DNA of 64,000 bases from Sutcliffiella horikoshii (lineage in GTDB: Bacteria > Bacillota > Bacilli > Bacillales > Bacillaceae_I): the NCBI RefSeq assembly GCF_019931755.1, contig NZ_CP082918.1, forward strand, positions 724,001 through 788,000, in the 5' to 3' direction. How positions within the stretch are numbered: position 1 is the first letter of the stretch; each line of letters begins with the position of its first letter. Shown piece after piece: positions 24,921 to 34,517 of the stretch. Position numbers and translations under genes: made by a program. Under the pieces are notes generated by a model. That model worked only from the letters and a program-made list of their open reading frames with translations. It made no database searches and was not told where the DNA came from.

Positions 24921-25889
24921 CTAGACTGACATGACCGGTACCATAATTTCCGGACTCGGTTTTCCTATAAAGTAGCCTTGTCCATAATGTATTCCGATGT
25001 CTCGGCAAAATTGAAGTTCTTCTATTCGTTCTATTCCTTCTGCAAGCACTTTTATGTTTAGCTTGGTGGCGACATTTATGACACTTTTTAAGAAAAGTTG
25101 CTTTTCTAATGTGGTGTCACAATGAGATATATAGTCACGATCTATTTTGACAAAGTCGGGTTGCAGTTTTTCGAGGACTTCTAAGGTGGAATAACCTGCT
25201 CCGACATCATCAAGTGCCACTTGCATACCCGATTTCTTGTATGTTTTGAAAATAGATTCAAGGTGATCGATATCGTGAATTTTTTCTGATTCTACCACTT
25301 CAAAAACGAGCTGATCGGGTAAGATGTCATTTTCACGAACAATTTTAAATGTATGCTGCAGACAATACTCAGGGTTGTAAATGGATGATGGCAAAAAATT
25401 GATAAATAGCTTTACATGAGAAGGAACATGTTGCCTGCTGCCGGAAACAATAGAGCTTTCCCGAGCCTTCTGATCTAAATAGTTATGTAAATTCGTTTCA
25501 CGGGCGAATTCAAATAGTTTAAAAGGTGGAACAGACTGCCCCTTCCAGTGAGGGCGTAACAAACACTCATAGGCGAAAATTTCATTGTTTTTCTGCAAAT
25601 TTATGATTGGTTGAAAATGGGTGGTGAAAGAATTGGATGATATCAATTCTAATAGATAATGATTTTTCACCAAGTCCAACAATTGATTTGGTTCATAAAA
25701 GCCTAATTGGGATGATGTTTTCACCAAAACTTCTGAGCGATCATTATAGTTAAGTATTTTCTTTTGAAGGAGCTGCTCTAATTCTTCAAGTGATTGATAA
25801 TTAAGTTCCTCTTGCATTTGCTCTCTTTTTATATAAAGTATCCCTGAGCGGCTTATATTGTCAGGTACCCCACAATCCGTACAGTGCAA
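24921..25889 (-). CDS. EAL-domain cyclic-di-GMP phosphodiesterase
   Basis: The EAL domain fills residues 85-320. All metal/catalytic positions are visible: ECL in YECLLRP (the EAL motif), the Asn in NFLPSSI, VVESE, the DDVGAGYS loop, FVKID, LAEGIE and GQGYFIG. Hydrolysis of c-di-GMP to pGpG is therefore likely. The N terminus carries a CxxC (CTDCG) and a coiled-coil-like stretch instead of a PAS/GAF sensor. Start uncertain: TTG at 25889 has GGGGTGAT upstream, and a GTG at 25898 is the alternative. No GGDEF gene is nearby. Confidence 0.88.
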   Translation of the reverse strand: MHCTDCGVPDNISRSGILYIKREQMQEELNYQSLEELEQLLQKKILNYNDRSEVLVKTSSQLGFYEPNQLLDLVKNHYLLELISSNSFTTHFQPIINLQKNNEIFAYECLLRPHWKGQSVPPFKLFEFARETNLHNYLDQKARESSIVSGSRQHVPSHVKLFINFLPSSIYNPEYCLQHTFKIVRENDILPDQLVFEVVESEKIHDIDHLESIFKTYKKSGMQVALDDVGAGYSTLEVLEKLQPDFVKIDRDYISHCDTTLEKQLFLKSVINVATKLNIKVLAEGIERIEELQFCRDIGIHYGQGYFIGKPSPEIMVPVMSV

Positions 25890-26044
25890 ATAGATCACCC
25901 CTTTTAATAGATAGGATAATTTTACTATTAAACCATTGATGGAAGAAGTTTTTAGCTTGAAATGTTGAAAAAAAGGTTTGAATAGATGAAAAGTAGTAGA
26001 ATGGATACATTTTTTGACGGAATGTACAAGGGTTTTCTCTAATG

Positions 26045-26072
26045 TTGTCGAAACATAACTATACGATAGAAT
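26045..26072 (+). promoter_or_regulatory. Promoter of the KinB-like kinase with a Spo0A-box-like -35
   Basis: TTGTCG, 16-nt spacer, TAGAAT. The -35 overlaps TGTCGAA (26046-26052), which matches the 0A box TGNCGAA. Confidence 0.5.
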
Positions 26073-26101
26073 TTAGAAGGTACGGTTAGGGGCGGGCTTG
26101 T

Positions 26102-27388
26102 ATGTTGGCGGAAAAACTACTTTTACATGTATTGATTATTTTAGCACCGGTGCTGATTTATTATGTTGTTTCCGAAAATAAGAGGTTTGGTCAATCACCA
26201 TATTTTATTGGAATCCTGCAGGGGCTTTCTGCGAGTCTTTGTTTACTGTTTGCATTCTATGATTATGGTCTATATTGGGACTTGCGATACATACCTTTAG
26301 TACTTGCCATCCTTTATGGCGGACCAAAGGCCGGGTTAATTGTGCTCGCTGCCATTCTTGGAACAAGAACCTATCTTGGTGGCGATGCTTTGGCATTTGG
26401 CTACATAAGTGGACTCGTTGCAGCAGCCATTCCGTTCTTAATGCTAAGGCGGTTTAACAAAATTCAAACAAAGAAAAAGAGGATTGGCTTTGCTGTGCTT
26501 GTAGGCTTATGGCCAAACTTTGTCATGCTGGCAATCTTAATCGCTTATCTCGTCAGTTCCACAGCTGCAAATGAAGGACCAAATCTACTATTATACATCT
26601 TGCTGTTTGGATTGATTCAAGTAGTAGGTGTCGGTTTCGCCTCGACTTTACATGAAGCGGTCCTTGAACGAGAATTGATGAAACAGGAAATCAGGCGTGC
26701 GGAAAAGCTAAATACATTAGGTGAACTTGCAGCGTCTATTGCTCATGAAGTAAGAAACCCGTTAACGGTTGTAAAAGGGTTTCTTCAGCTCATGCACAGG
26801 GAAGACAAGGGGAAGAATTATCAATATATTGGGCTCATTTTAAGTGAACTGGCAAGAGCAGAGTCCATCATTAATGATTATCTCAATTTCGCAAAACCCG
26901 AGTTCAAAAAAATTGAAAAAGTGGATCTCGGTGAATTATTGAATGATGTGAGAATGCTTTTACATCCATTAGCAGTAAAGGAAGGCATTCATCTTGAAAG
27001 TTTCCTTGAGAAGAATGTTTTTATGGAAACGGATAAAAATCAATTTAAACAAGCTCTTGTTAACATTTTAAAAAACGCCATTGAAGCAACTCCTCAAGAT
27101 GGCCGAGTATACATTAAGCTTTTTTCCAACACTTCAGGCATCCAAATCCTCATCAAAGATACAGGTAAAGGGATGAGCAAAGAGCAAGTGTCACGCATCG
27201 GAACCTTATTTTATACAACAAAAGATAAGGGGACAGGTCTTGGTACCACTGTTTCAATGAGGATTATCGATACAATGAACGGAAAGGTCGTGTACTCGAG
27301 TGAACTTGGGAAAGGGACTGAGGTGAAGATTTCTTTTCCGCCTGTGAGGCAAGAGGAACAGGTGAGGAAGGAATCTTTTGTAGGGTAA
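26102..27388 (+). CDS. KinB-like sporulation sensor histidine kinase
   Basis: Kinase of 428 aa, the length I recall for Bacillus KinB. Six membrane helices (residues 5-190) form the 5TM receptor type with almost no external loops. Then follow the H-box ELAASIAHEVRNPLTVVKGFLQLM, N-box LVNILKNAIEATPQDG, IKDTGKGM and GTGLGTTVSMRII (G2). There is no cognate regulator nearby, as expected for phosphorelay kinases that feed Spo0F. Identity with KinB rather than a paralogue cannot be settled here. Confidence 0.85.
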   Translation: MLAEKLLLHVLIILAPVLIYYVVSENKRFGQSPYFIGILQGLSASLCLLFAFYDYGLYWDLRYIPLVLAILYGGPKAGLIVLAAILGTRTYLGGDALAFGYISGLVAAAIPFLMLRRFNKIQTKKKRIGFAVLVGLWPNFVMLAILIAYLVSSTAANEGPNLLLYILLFGLIQVVGVGFASTLHEAVLERELMKQEIRRAEKLNTLGELAASIAHEVRNPLTVVKGFLQLMHREDKGKNYQYIGLILSELARAESIINDYLNFAKPEFKKIEKVDLGELLNDVRMLLHPLAVKEGIHLESFLEKNVFMETDKNQFKQALVNILKNAIEATPQDGRVYIKLFSNTSGIQILIKDTGKGMSKEQVSRIGTLFYTTKDKGTGLGTTVSMRIIDTMNGKVVYSSELGKGTEVKISFPPVRQEEQVRKESFVG

Positions 27389-27390
27389 AT

Positions 27391-27431
27391 AAAAAAGAGA
27401 CTGTCCAGTAATTTTGACAGTCTCTTTCTTT
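27391..27431. terminator. Bidirectional terminator
   Basis: AAAGAGACTGTC / GACAGTCTCTTT with a 10-nt loop, between convergent genes. Confidence 0.9.
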
Positions 27432-27442
27432 GCTTATTCCTT

Positions 27443-28969
27443 TTACAACTTCTCCAGCGGTTTATCAGCCGGCCCTTCCAGTACGTCGCCGTGAATGGAG
27501 AATCGGGAGCCGTGGCATGGGCAATCCCAGCTTCGATCACCATGGTTCCATTCGACTTCACAACCAAGATGCGTACAAGTCGTATCCACGCAGAATACTT
27601 CTCCTTTGTCGTCTTTGTAGGCTCCTGCACGTCGACCGTTGATCATAACGGTTCCACCTTCATCCAGACCAAGGTCTTCAGGCTTTTTGGAAGGACGATC
27701 AAGCTTTCCTTCAATGAGGTGCCCGGCAACATTCATGTTGGTGCTGATGAATTTTTTTAAGCTAGGATCTGCAACAAAGCGGGAAGGGGAGAACAGGTCT
27801 TCATACGCGTTATTCCTGCCAAGAATCATGTCTTGTAGGAGAAGTGCGGCTGCTGTTCCGTTCGTCATCCCCCACTTGCGGTAGCCTGAAGCAATTAAAA
27901 TATTCGGATGCCCCGATGTAATGCGGCCAATATAAGGGACCTTGTCTAACGTATATAAGTCTTGAGCAGACCAACGATACAGAATCTCCTTAATCCCAGG
28001 CACTTCTTCACCAAAACTTTTTAACGCTTCGTAGTGTTTCAAGGTATCTTTTCCTTGACCTGTCCGGTGGCCGTCTCCTCCAATCAAGGCAACTTTCTCA
28101 CCGTTAATCGTCACATAACGCAAAGACCTGGAAGGCTGGCCTGCGCTGTAATACATGCCTTCTGGTAGTTCTTTTTCCGTTTTTGCAGCCAGAATATAAG
28201 AACGCTCCGCATACATTCTCGTGAAAAAGAAACCATTGCCATCGTAGAATGGAAAATGTGAGCCTGCAACAATATAATCACATTCAATCTTTGCTCCACT
28301 TTTCGTCACTACAGATAAACCACGTGACTCTTCTACATCTGTTGCAACTGTGTGTTCAAAAATTTCTCCGCCTTTTTCAACAATGCCATTAACTAATACC
28401 TTCAAATATTGAAGAGGGTGAAATTGTGCCTGATTTTTCATGACGACAACAGATTTAGTCTCAATTGCAAAAGGAATTTCATAAGTTAAATCGCCATCGA
28501 TTCCCAGTTTCTGATAGGCCTCGAATTCTTTCACTACCTTTTGGTCATCCTGTTCTGTTTGAGAATAAATATAGGCATTCTGTTCACTAAAATCACATTG
28601 AATTCGTTTTAGATCCACAAGGTCTCGGATGAAGTGAAGCCCTTCCTGGTTTGCTTGGTAATAGAGTTTTGCCTTTTCCTGTCCTAAATGCTGAAGAAAC
28701 TCATCGTAAATCAGACCGTGTTGAGCGGTCACTTTGGCTGTTGTGTGGCCTGTTGTGCCATTTAGAATTTGATCAGCATCAATGAGAATGACCTTAAGTC
28801 CTTCTTGAGCAAGTTGATAGGCAGTCGTTATTCCGGTGATACCGCCACCTACTATACATACATCTGTTTTTATATTTTCCTTTAATGTAGGAAAAGAGGG
28901 AAGTGGTGCAGAGTCCCGCCAATAGGCTTCAGGTCCTTTTGGAAGTTCGTTAAAATTTGTTTGATCCAT
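27443..28969 (-). CDS. yhfW: FAD-dependent oxidoreductase with C-terminal Rieske domain (YhfW-like)
   Basis: Fusion of 508 aa. The N-terminal DAO/glycine oxidase-type flavoprotein has a dinucleotide motif VCIVGGGITGITTAYQLA near residue 33. The C-terminal Rieske [2Fe-2S] domain (about 415-508) has ligands CTHLGC and CPCHGSRF. It matches Bacillus YhfW in length and domain order. It probably passes electrons between the flavin and the iron-sulfur cluster; the physiological substrate is unknown. ATG with GAGGAGG upstream; monocistronic. Confidence 0.9.
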   Translation of the reverse strand: MDQTNFNELPKGPEAYWRDSAPLPSFPTLKENIKTDVCIVGGGITGITTAYQLAQEGLKVILIDADQILNGTTGHTTAKVTAQHGLIYDEFLQHLGQEKAKLYYQANQEGLHFIRDLVDLKRIQCDFSEQNAYIYSQTEQDDQKVVKEFEAYQKLGIDGDLTYEIPFAIETKSVVVMKNQAQFHPLQYLKVLVNGIVEKGGEIFEHTVATDVEESRGLSVVTKSGAKIECDYIVAGSHFPFYDGNGFFFTRMYAERSYILAAKTEKELPEGMYYSAGQPSRSLRYVTINGEKVALIGGDGHRTGQGKDTLKHYEALKSFGEEVPGIKEILYRWSAQDLYTLDKVPYIGRITSGHPNILIASGYRKWGMTNGTAAALLLQDMILGRNNAYEDLFSPSRFVADPSLKKFISTNMNVAGHLIEGKLDRPSKKPEDLGLDEGGTVMINGRRAGAYKDDKGEVFCVDTTCTHLGCEVEWNHGDRSWDCPCHGSRFSIHGDVLEGPADKPLEKL

Positions 28970-29066
28970 TACGTATTTCCTCCTCTGTCATGTAACCATA
29001 TACATAATTTTTCCAAAAAGCAGGAAAACATGTATCTTTTTAGCGGAAATGACAACGATATTTCTA

Positions 29067-29095
29067 TTGGAACCTCTAGTGAAAAAGGGTAGAAT
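29067..29095 (+). promoter_or_regulatory. Sigma-A promoter of the DEAD-box helicase
   Basis: TTGGAA, 17-nt spacer, TAGAAT; 46 bp to the start codon. Confidence 0.6.
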
Positions 29096-29141
29096 GGAGA
29101 ATAGCGTAAAACCCCGTATGAGGGTCATAAAGGAGAAAACG

Positions 29142-30365
29142 ATGTCTACAACTTTTATAAATACATTACAACCTTTTATACAACAGCTTTGGGAAAAAAG
29201 TGAATTTGTCGCTGCAACCCCCGTTCAGGAACAGGCAATTCCGGTTATTTTAGACGGAAAGGATGTTCTTGTTGAATCGCCGACAGGGACTGGGAAAACG
29301 TTAGCGTACCTTTTGCCGATCATTGAACGCGTTGATCTGTCTAAACAGCACCCACAAGCACTCATTGTGGCTCCGTCCAAGGAACTTGCTATGCAGATTT
29401 TTGAACAGATCCAGAAATGGACAGAAGGCAGCGAAATTAGCGGTGCATCTTTCATTGGTGGAGCGAATGTGAAACGCCAACTAGAAAAGCTGAAAAAGAA
29501 ACCGCATATTTTGGTAGGAACACCTGGCCGACTTCAAGAGTTAATACAGATGAAAAAAATTAAAATGCATGAAGTGAAGACGATTGTTATGGATGAAGCA
29601 GATCAGCTATTTGTCCCAGAACATAAAAAAACCATAGAAAACATCATTAAATCCTCCATGCAGCAGGAAAGACAGCTTCTATTGTTCTCCGCTACTTTGA
29701 AGGAGGAAACGGAGAAACAGGCAGTTAATTTGCTGAAGGAGCCTTTAGTTATTAAGGTCACCAAAGAAGACTTGCCGCCAGCACGTGTGGAGCATTTATA
29801 CGCAGTGGTCGATCAGCGAGATAAAGCGAATGTCCTGGCTAATTTGCTTCGTGAGCCTGGAATCAAAGCATTGGCATTTGTGCGTGATATTGGAAACCTT
29901 GCCGTATTAACGGAAAAACTTTTATATAAACAGTTAAATGTCGGGTTTCTGCATTCCGAATCCTCCAAACAGGAACGCGAGAATGCCATGAAAAACTTCA
30001 GAAAAGATGAGTACCCTGTCCTTCTTGCAACAGATGTGGCAGCACGGGGACTGGATATTAAAGAGCTCAGTCATGTGATCCATTACGACTTGCCTGAAGA
30101 AGTGGAAAGTTATGTGCACCGTTCCGGAAGAACAGGCCGCCAAGGGGCAGAAGGGACTGTCATTTCCATTGTAAGTGAACGTGAAGAACGAAGACTGAAG
30201 CAGTTCGCGCGTGAACTTGGCTTGAAACTGGAGAAGAGAGTTGTGTTCGGCGGGAAGCTTGTTGGTGAAGACGAGCTGAAGTCTAGCAAGCCTGGTTCTG
30301 GTGGAGGACGCGGTAAAGCTAAACCGAAGAAGCCTGGTGTTAAGAAGCAAGCTAAGAAAAAATAA
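29142..30365 (+). CDS. DEAD-box RNA helicase (YfmL-like)
   Basis: ATP-dependent RNA helicase of 407 aa. Motifs in order: a Q-motif region TPVQEQAIPVIL, motif I SPTGTGKT (usually AxTGxGKT), Ia APSKELAMQ, GTPGRLQE, II MDEADQ, III SATLK, IV/V ATDVAARGLDI, and VI HRSGRTGRQG. A short Gly/Lys-rich basic tail (KPKKPGVKKQAKKK) replaces a dedicated RNA-binding domain. Likely role: ribosome assembly or mRNA remodelling. The ATG at 29142 has AAGGAG at 6 nt; the in-frame ATG at 29049 lies upstream of the predicted promoter. Confidence 0.9.
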   Translation: MSTTFINTLQPFIQQLWEKSEFVAATPVQEQAIPVILDGKDVLVESPTGTGKTLAYLLPIIERVDLSKQHPQALIVAPSKELAMQIFEQIQKWTEGSEISGASFIGGANVKRQLEKLKKKPHILVGTPGRLQELIQMKKIKMHEVKTIVMDEADQLFVPEHKKTIENIIKSSMQQERQLLLFSATLKEETEKQAVNLLKEPLVIKVTKEDLPPARVEHLYAVVDQRDKANVLANLLREPGIKALAFVRDIGNLAVLTEKLLYKQLNVGFLHSESSKQERENAMKNFRKDEYPVLLATDVAARGLDIKELSHVIHYDLPEEVESYVHRSGRTGRQGAEGTVISIVSEREERRLKQFARELGLKLEKRVVFGGKLVGEDELKSSKPGSGGGRGKAKPKKPGVKKQAKKK

Positions 30366-30382
30366 ATGTAGGATGTTACATG

Positions 30383-30415
30383 AACCATTCCGATTTAGGG
30401 ATGGTTTTTGTTTTT
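30383..30415 (+). terminator. Terminator of the helicase gene
   Basis: AACCATTCC / GGGATGGTT hairpin followed by a T-rich run. Confidence 0.75.
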
Positions 30416-30418
30416 AGC

Positions 30419-30452
30419 CAAAAAATCGGCAGCCCTACCAAGCGACTGCCGA
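30419..30452 (-). terminator. Terminator of the P450 locus
   Basis: On the minus strand TCGGCAG / CTGCCGA is followed by six T. Confidence 0.8.
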
Positions 30453-30467
30453 CATCCACCAAAAACC

Positions 30468-31679
30468 CTACTCCACTACCCCGCTAAACTTCAACGCCTC
30501 AAACCCGCGAAACACAATATTATTTCTCCTAATAGGCTCTTCTAGTAATTCTACATCATGTACGCGTTTGAGAAGTACCTCCAATGCTATAACGGCTTCA
30601 AGTCTTGCAAGGGGGGCTCCTAAGCAAAAATGAGGTCCTGATGCGAAGGAAAGGTGCTTCACATTTTCTCTAGTTACATTAAAGACATCAGGTGACTCAT
30701 GAATATTAGGATCTCGGTTGGCTGCAGCTAGAGCGATAATGGCTGTTTGGGCCTTTTTAAGTTGTTGTCCGCCAAGCTCCATATTTTCGCCCACCCATCT
30801 TGAGGTTAGCAGAACTGGTGGGTCGTAACGCAAGATTTCTTCCACCGCATTTCCAATCAGGGAAGGATCATCAATAAGCTTTTTCATTTCATCCCGGTGC
30901 TTAAGCAACAGGCGATAGCCGTTGGTAATCAGATTCACGGTTGTCTCATGGCCGGCGATTAAAAGCAATAAACAAGTCGCCACAAGTTCGTTTTCGTTTA
31001 ACTTGTCTCCGGAGTCAGATACCGAAATGAGTCCGCTCAATAAATCCTCTCCTGGGTTCACTCGTTTTGCCGCAATGAGTTTACGCATGTACTTGTCCGC
31101 CTCCTCTAGGGAAGGAGCAACCGCTTCTAAATCTGCTTGTGTCGTATTAAAATCAATGAATGTTACAAATGAATCCGACCAGACGCGGAATCGTTCTCTG
31201 TCCTCTTTTGGCACTCCAATTAACTCTGTTATGACCATGACTGGTAGGGAATAAGCAAAGTCTCGAATGAGTTCATGCTCCGCCTTACCTTTTCTTGCAT
31301 CTAACAGATAGTTCGCCATTTCCACAATAGTAGGACGCAGGCGCTCGGTCATCCTCGGAGTGAACGCTTTATTGACAAGCCCGCGGAGCCTGGTATGATT
31401 TGGCGCATCACGGAAAAGCATCATGTTTCGATTCAGCATCACCACTGGCAGTAATGATTGTGGGATAGGAGGCATATTCTCCTCGGGCACCAAGTTTCTT
31501 ATTTCTTTTATAAATCTAGCATCTTTTAAAACGGACTCCACTTCCTTGTATCCTGTTATCAATCATCCATCTACGTTGAAGAAGGATACCCATTGGATGG
31601 GATTTGTAGCTTGTGCTTGTTTGAACATTTCATATGGATTTTCTATAAATGTCTTTGCCAGATCTGTTTGTACACTCAT
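30468..31679 (-). pseudogene. Cytochrome P450 (CYP107-like) interrupted by an in-frame TGA
   Basis: The full reading frame is 403 codons from an ATG at 31679 (GGGGG upstream), the normal length for soluble bacterial P450s. Codon 39 is TGA (31563-31565) in the context FFNVDG-stop-LITGYKEV, where family members usually have Trp, so TGG to TGA is the simplest history. The rest is intact: I-helix LLLIAGHETTVN, ExxR as EEILRYDPPV, heme loop FASGPHFCLGAPLA with the Cys at about 352. The 364-aa remainder could start at TTG 31562 but would lack the N-terminal strand. Pseudogene, read error or rare read-through are all possible. Confidence 0.8.
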
Positions 31680-31800
31680 TAAATTTCCCCCTAGATTACT
31701 ACTTATCTTTAATCATTCGCTAAAAAGCGGGGAAATCCTTGATAAAAATACAAAAAAGGAAAAAGTTTCTACCTTTTTTCTCCAGAAATACCGACCTCAT

Positions 31801-31831
31801 TTGACACTTATCTAGCAATCTATTGTAAAAT
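31801..31831 (+). promoter_or_regulatory. Candidate promoter of the zinc-ribbon/protease unit
   Basis: Perfect TTGACA at 31801 with TAAAAT at 31826 (19-nt spacer); start codon 55 bp on. Confidence 0.5.
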
Positions 31832-31885
31832 GGTGTAATAACAAAGATGAGATTAATTACATAGAGTGATGGAGGCTTATATAGA

Positions 31886-33067
31886 ATGTTTTGTCACAAA
31901 TGTGGTAGGAAAGTGACATCTGATGCGAATTTTTGCTTTAATTGTGGAGCGAATTTGAAGGATGATGTGGAGCATAGTGAAGACGAATGGTTGGAAGGTA
32001 GAGGCAAAAGTAAGAAAAAGCGTTTTACATATATGCCATTTTTACCTCCCATTGTTAGTCTAGTATTGATAGCAGGAACCATTGGATGGTATTACAATCA
32101 TGAGCAAAGTGTCAATGCAGAAGTGCTGGCTATTAAAAAGGAAGCAGAAGACTTGGCCCTTCAAGGAGAATATGACATGGCAAAGGAAGAATTGGCCGGT
32201 GCCATGGAATTGAGACCATCTTATCATGTGTTGAGAAACAATCTTGAAGTGGTGAAAATTGCAGAAGAGGTTAACGGGGAGTTAGAGGAAGTAAGGGAGC
32301 AGATCAAAACGAAGAAGTTTGAAGATGCCGAAAAAAATCTAACAAGGCTCCGTGAGAAAATTACGAGGTTAGATGGACCTTTGATACAACCTTTGAAAGA
32401 AGATGTGTCCGAAAAGGATGTCATGATTAAGGTCGGAAAAATAAATAATGAGTTAGATCAGCTAAAAACGGTGGATGAACTTTCAAGAAAGCTTGCCGTC
32501 ATTTCTTCCATCCCTTCAGAAGAGGGGAAGGCGGTAAAAGAGCAAATCTTAAATCGCATCGTGCAGCTTACTGTGGAGGATGCAGAAGAGAAAATGGAGC
32601 AAAAGCAGTTTACCAATGCGATGACCCTAGCAGACAGAGGGCTACAATATGCCGTGAATGATAAACGACTCCTGTCTTTAAAAGAAAAAATTGAGCAGTC
32701 CCGTCAAGAATTTGAACAGGCGGAGTTTGAAAGAATAGAAAAGGCCATGGAAGCGGCGGCGAAAGAAGATTTGAAAAATAAAAACGCAGCCCTGGAAATC
32801 GTCGACTTTAAGGCAGAAGAGGATGAAGTCGGAGGCATGACCGTCACTGGTGAAGTGAAGAATATCGTGTCGGCAACTGTATCCTCCATTACTGTCTACT
32901 ATAATATTTTAAGCAAAGATAAGAATGTATTAGATACCGGTTTTACCACCGTCTACCCATTCAAATTGGAGCCAGGTAAAAAAGGAAAGTTTGAAGACTA
33001 TTATTATGGTGTATTTGAAGATGTGACAGTGGAGATAGAAAACATCACATGGGTTGTGGAAGAGTAA
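31886..33067 (+). CDS. Zinc-ribbon membrane protein with helical repeats and C-terminal FxLYD domain
   Basis: 393 aa. Cytoplasmic N-terminal zinc ribbon CHKCG-x11-CFNCG (residues 3-21), basic linker, one membrane helix (about 48-68), then a long extracellular Glu/Lys-rich helical region (75-295) with TPR-like EEAEDLALQGEYDMAKEEL. The C terminus has a beta domain VTGEVKNIVSATVSSITVYYN of FxLYD type. No enzyme motif. The serine protease gene starts 39 bp later with no terminator between, so the two probably form an operon and a membrane complex. Function unknown; a scaffold or stress sensor is a guess. Confidence 0.8.
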   Translation: MFCHKCGRKVTSDANFCFNCGANLKDDVEHSEDEWLEGRGKSKKKRFTYMPFLPPIVSLVLIAGTIGWYYNHEQSVNAEVLAIKKEAEDLALQGEYDMAKEELAGAMELRPSYHVLRNNLEVVKIAEEVNGELEEVREQIKTKKFEDAEKNLTRLREKITRLDGPLIQPLKEDVSEKDVMIKVGKINNELDQLKTVDELSRKLAVISSIPSEEGKAVKEQILNRIVQLTVEDAEEKMEQKQFTNAMTLADRGLQYAVNDKRLLSLKEKIEQSRQEFEQAEFERIEKAMEAAAKEDLKNKNAALEIVDFKAEEDEVGGMTVTGEVKNIVSATVSSITVYYNILSKDKNVLDTGFTTVYPFKLEPGKKGKFEDYYYGVFEDVTVEIENITWVVEE

Positions 33068-33106
33068 AAAAGCTAGGAAACGGCCAAACATAAAGAAGGT
33101 GTAGCA

Positions 33107-34237
33107 ATGAATGTAAGATGGTTCATAAGTATCATCATGACGATTATACTAATTAGTGGGGGGCTTCTTGGTTATTTTCATATAAAAAATACGGTCCCTG
33201 CTCAACTGACAGCTCCATCCAAGTTGTATCTGGAGTCTGAAGTAGTAGAAAAAGAGAATGTTCCCCAAGCTTTGAAAGAAATTATATTTGAATCTCAAAA
33301 GCTGGTTGTGAAAATTGAATTACCGGACGGATCGTTTGGATCTGGTTTTCTTTACAACGACAAAGGCGATGTCATTACAAATGCCCATGTTGTAGCGAAT
33401 GCGAAAGACGTGAAAGTAACTTCTGCGGATTCTAAGGAACTGACAGGGGAAGTAATCGGCATCAGCATTGATACGGATATTGCTGTAGTGCGGGTGCCTG
33501 AACTTGAAGGCACACAACCTTTCAAACTAGCTAAAACTAGAAAAGCAGAACTGGGTGATGATGTGATTGCCTTGGGAAGTCCTTTAGGTCTTCAAAATAC
33601 AGTCACTACAGGGATTATTAGTGGTGTAGGACGTGAGTTTGAAATCGATTCATTTAAGTATGAGGATGTTTTCCAAATCTCCGCACCGATTGCACCAGGT
33701 AATAGCGGCGGTCCCCTTATTGATACAAAAACAGGGGAAGTGGTGGGGATCAATTCCGCAACCATGGATCAAGGAGTGATTGGCTTCAGTATTCCCTTAG
33801 TCAATGTCATGCCGATGATAGAAAGCTGGTCAGAATCTCCAATGGAATCACTGCCAAGGATTGGGGCTAACACAACCGGCAACAGTGCAGGCGAAACTTC
33901 AACAAATGTCGATATCGCAGAATATCTCGTCAACTATTTTTATGAAAGCATCAATTATCGCGATTATGTGACGGCCTACTCCTTATTGGGTAGCAGCTGG
34001 CAATCTAAAACGGCATATGAGGATTTTCGTGCAGGGTATTTGGATTACTTAACAATCGAGGTAGATGATTTGCTTACGAAGCAGAATGGCAATAACGTGG
34101 AAGTCATCACTGTCATTACTGCGCAGGAGCGTTCGGAAAAAGGAGTATCTTACAAGAAATTCAAAGTTACCTTTGAACTGGGGCTTGAGAATGATCAAAT
34201 GAAGATTCTCTCAGAGAAGCGGGAGAGTATGGAATAA
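33107..34237 (+). CDS. HtrA-like serine protease without PDZ, with C-terminal NTF2-like domain
   Basis: S1C-type protease of 376 aa, anchored by an N-terminal membrane helix (6-24). The triad is complete: H94 in ITNAHVV, D124 in DTDIAVV, S200 in APGNSGGP. After residue 235 there is no PDZ domain. Instead a Thr/Ser/Asn-rich linker leads to about 105 residues (YLVNYFYESINYRDYVTAYS onward) that look like a Tim44/NTF2-type fold. Predicted extracellular or membrane-surface protease working with the zinc-ribbon protein upstream. It differs from the PDZ-containing HtrA at 50188. Confidence 0.85.
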   Translation: MNVRWFISIIMTIILISGGLLGYFHIKNTVPAQLTAPSKLYLESEVVEKENVPQALKEIIFESQKLVVKIELPDGSFGSGFLYNDKGDVITNAHVVANAKDVKVTSADSKELTGEVIGISIDTDIAVVRVPELEGTQPFKLAKTRKAELGDDVIALGSPLGLQNTVTTGIISGVGREFEIDSFKYEDVFQISAPIAPGNSGGPLIDTKTGEVVGINSATMDQGVIGFSIPLVNVMPMIESWSESPMESLPRIGANTTGNSAGETSTNVDIAEYLVNYFYESINYRDYVTAYSLLGSSWQSKTAYEDFRAGYLDYLTIEVDDLLTKQNGNNVEVITVITAQERSEKGVSYKKFKVTFELGLENDQMKILSEKRESME

Positions 34238-34259
34238 AAATAAGAAATAGTATAATACT

Positions 34260-34386
34260 GTTGATCTCCGTTCCAGGCGCTTCGCTTGCCTGCGGGCGGT
34301 CCGTGAGCCTCCTCAGGCTTCGCCTTCCGGGGTCTCACCTGTCCCTTCCTCCCGCGGGGGTCTGCGCGCCTTCCACTCCAATCAAC
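34260..34386 (+). repeat. Interspersed repeat element, copy B (127 bp)
   Basis: Starts GTTGATC-TCC-GT-TCC-AGGCGC and ends GCGCCT-TCC-AC-TCC-AATCAAC. About 90% identical by eye to copies C and E. Confidence 0.9.
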
Positions 34387-34517
34387 AAGGTTACCTCATT
34401 TTTCTAAGGGTTTATGAAAGTAATAAACGGACCAGGCAGGATTTGCCTGGTTTTTCTTGTTGTTTAAGAAATTATAGAATAATGGAATAGTCTTCAGAGT
34501 CATTCTTGTTCGTTGGG

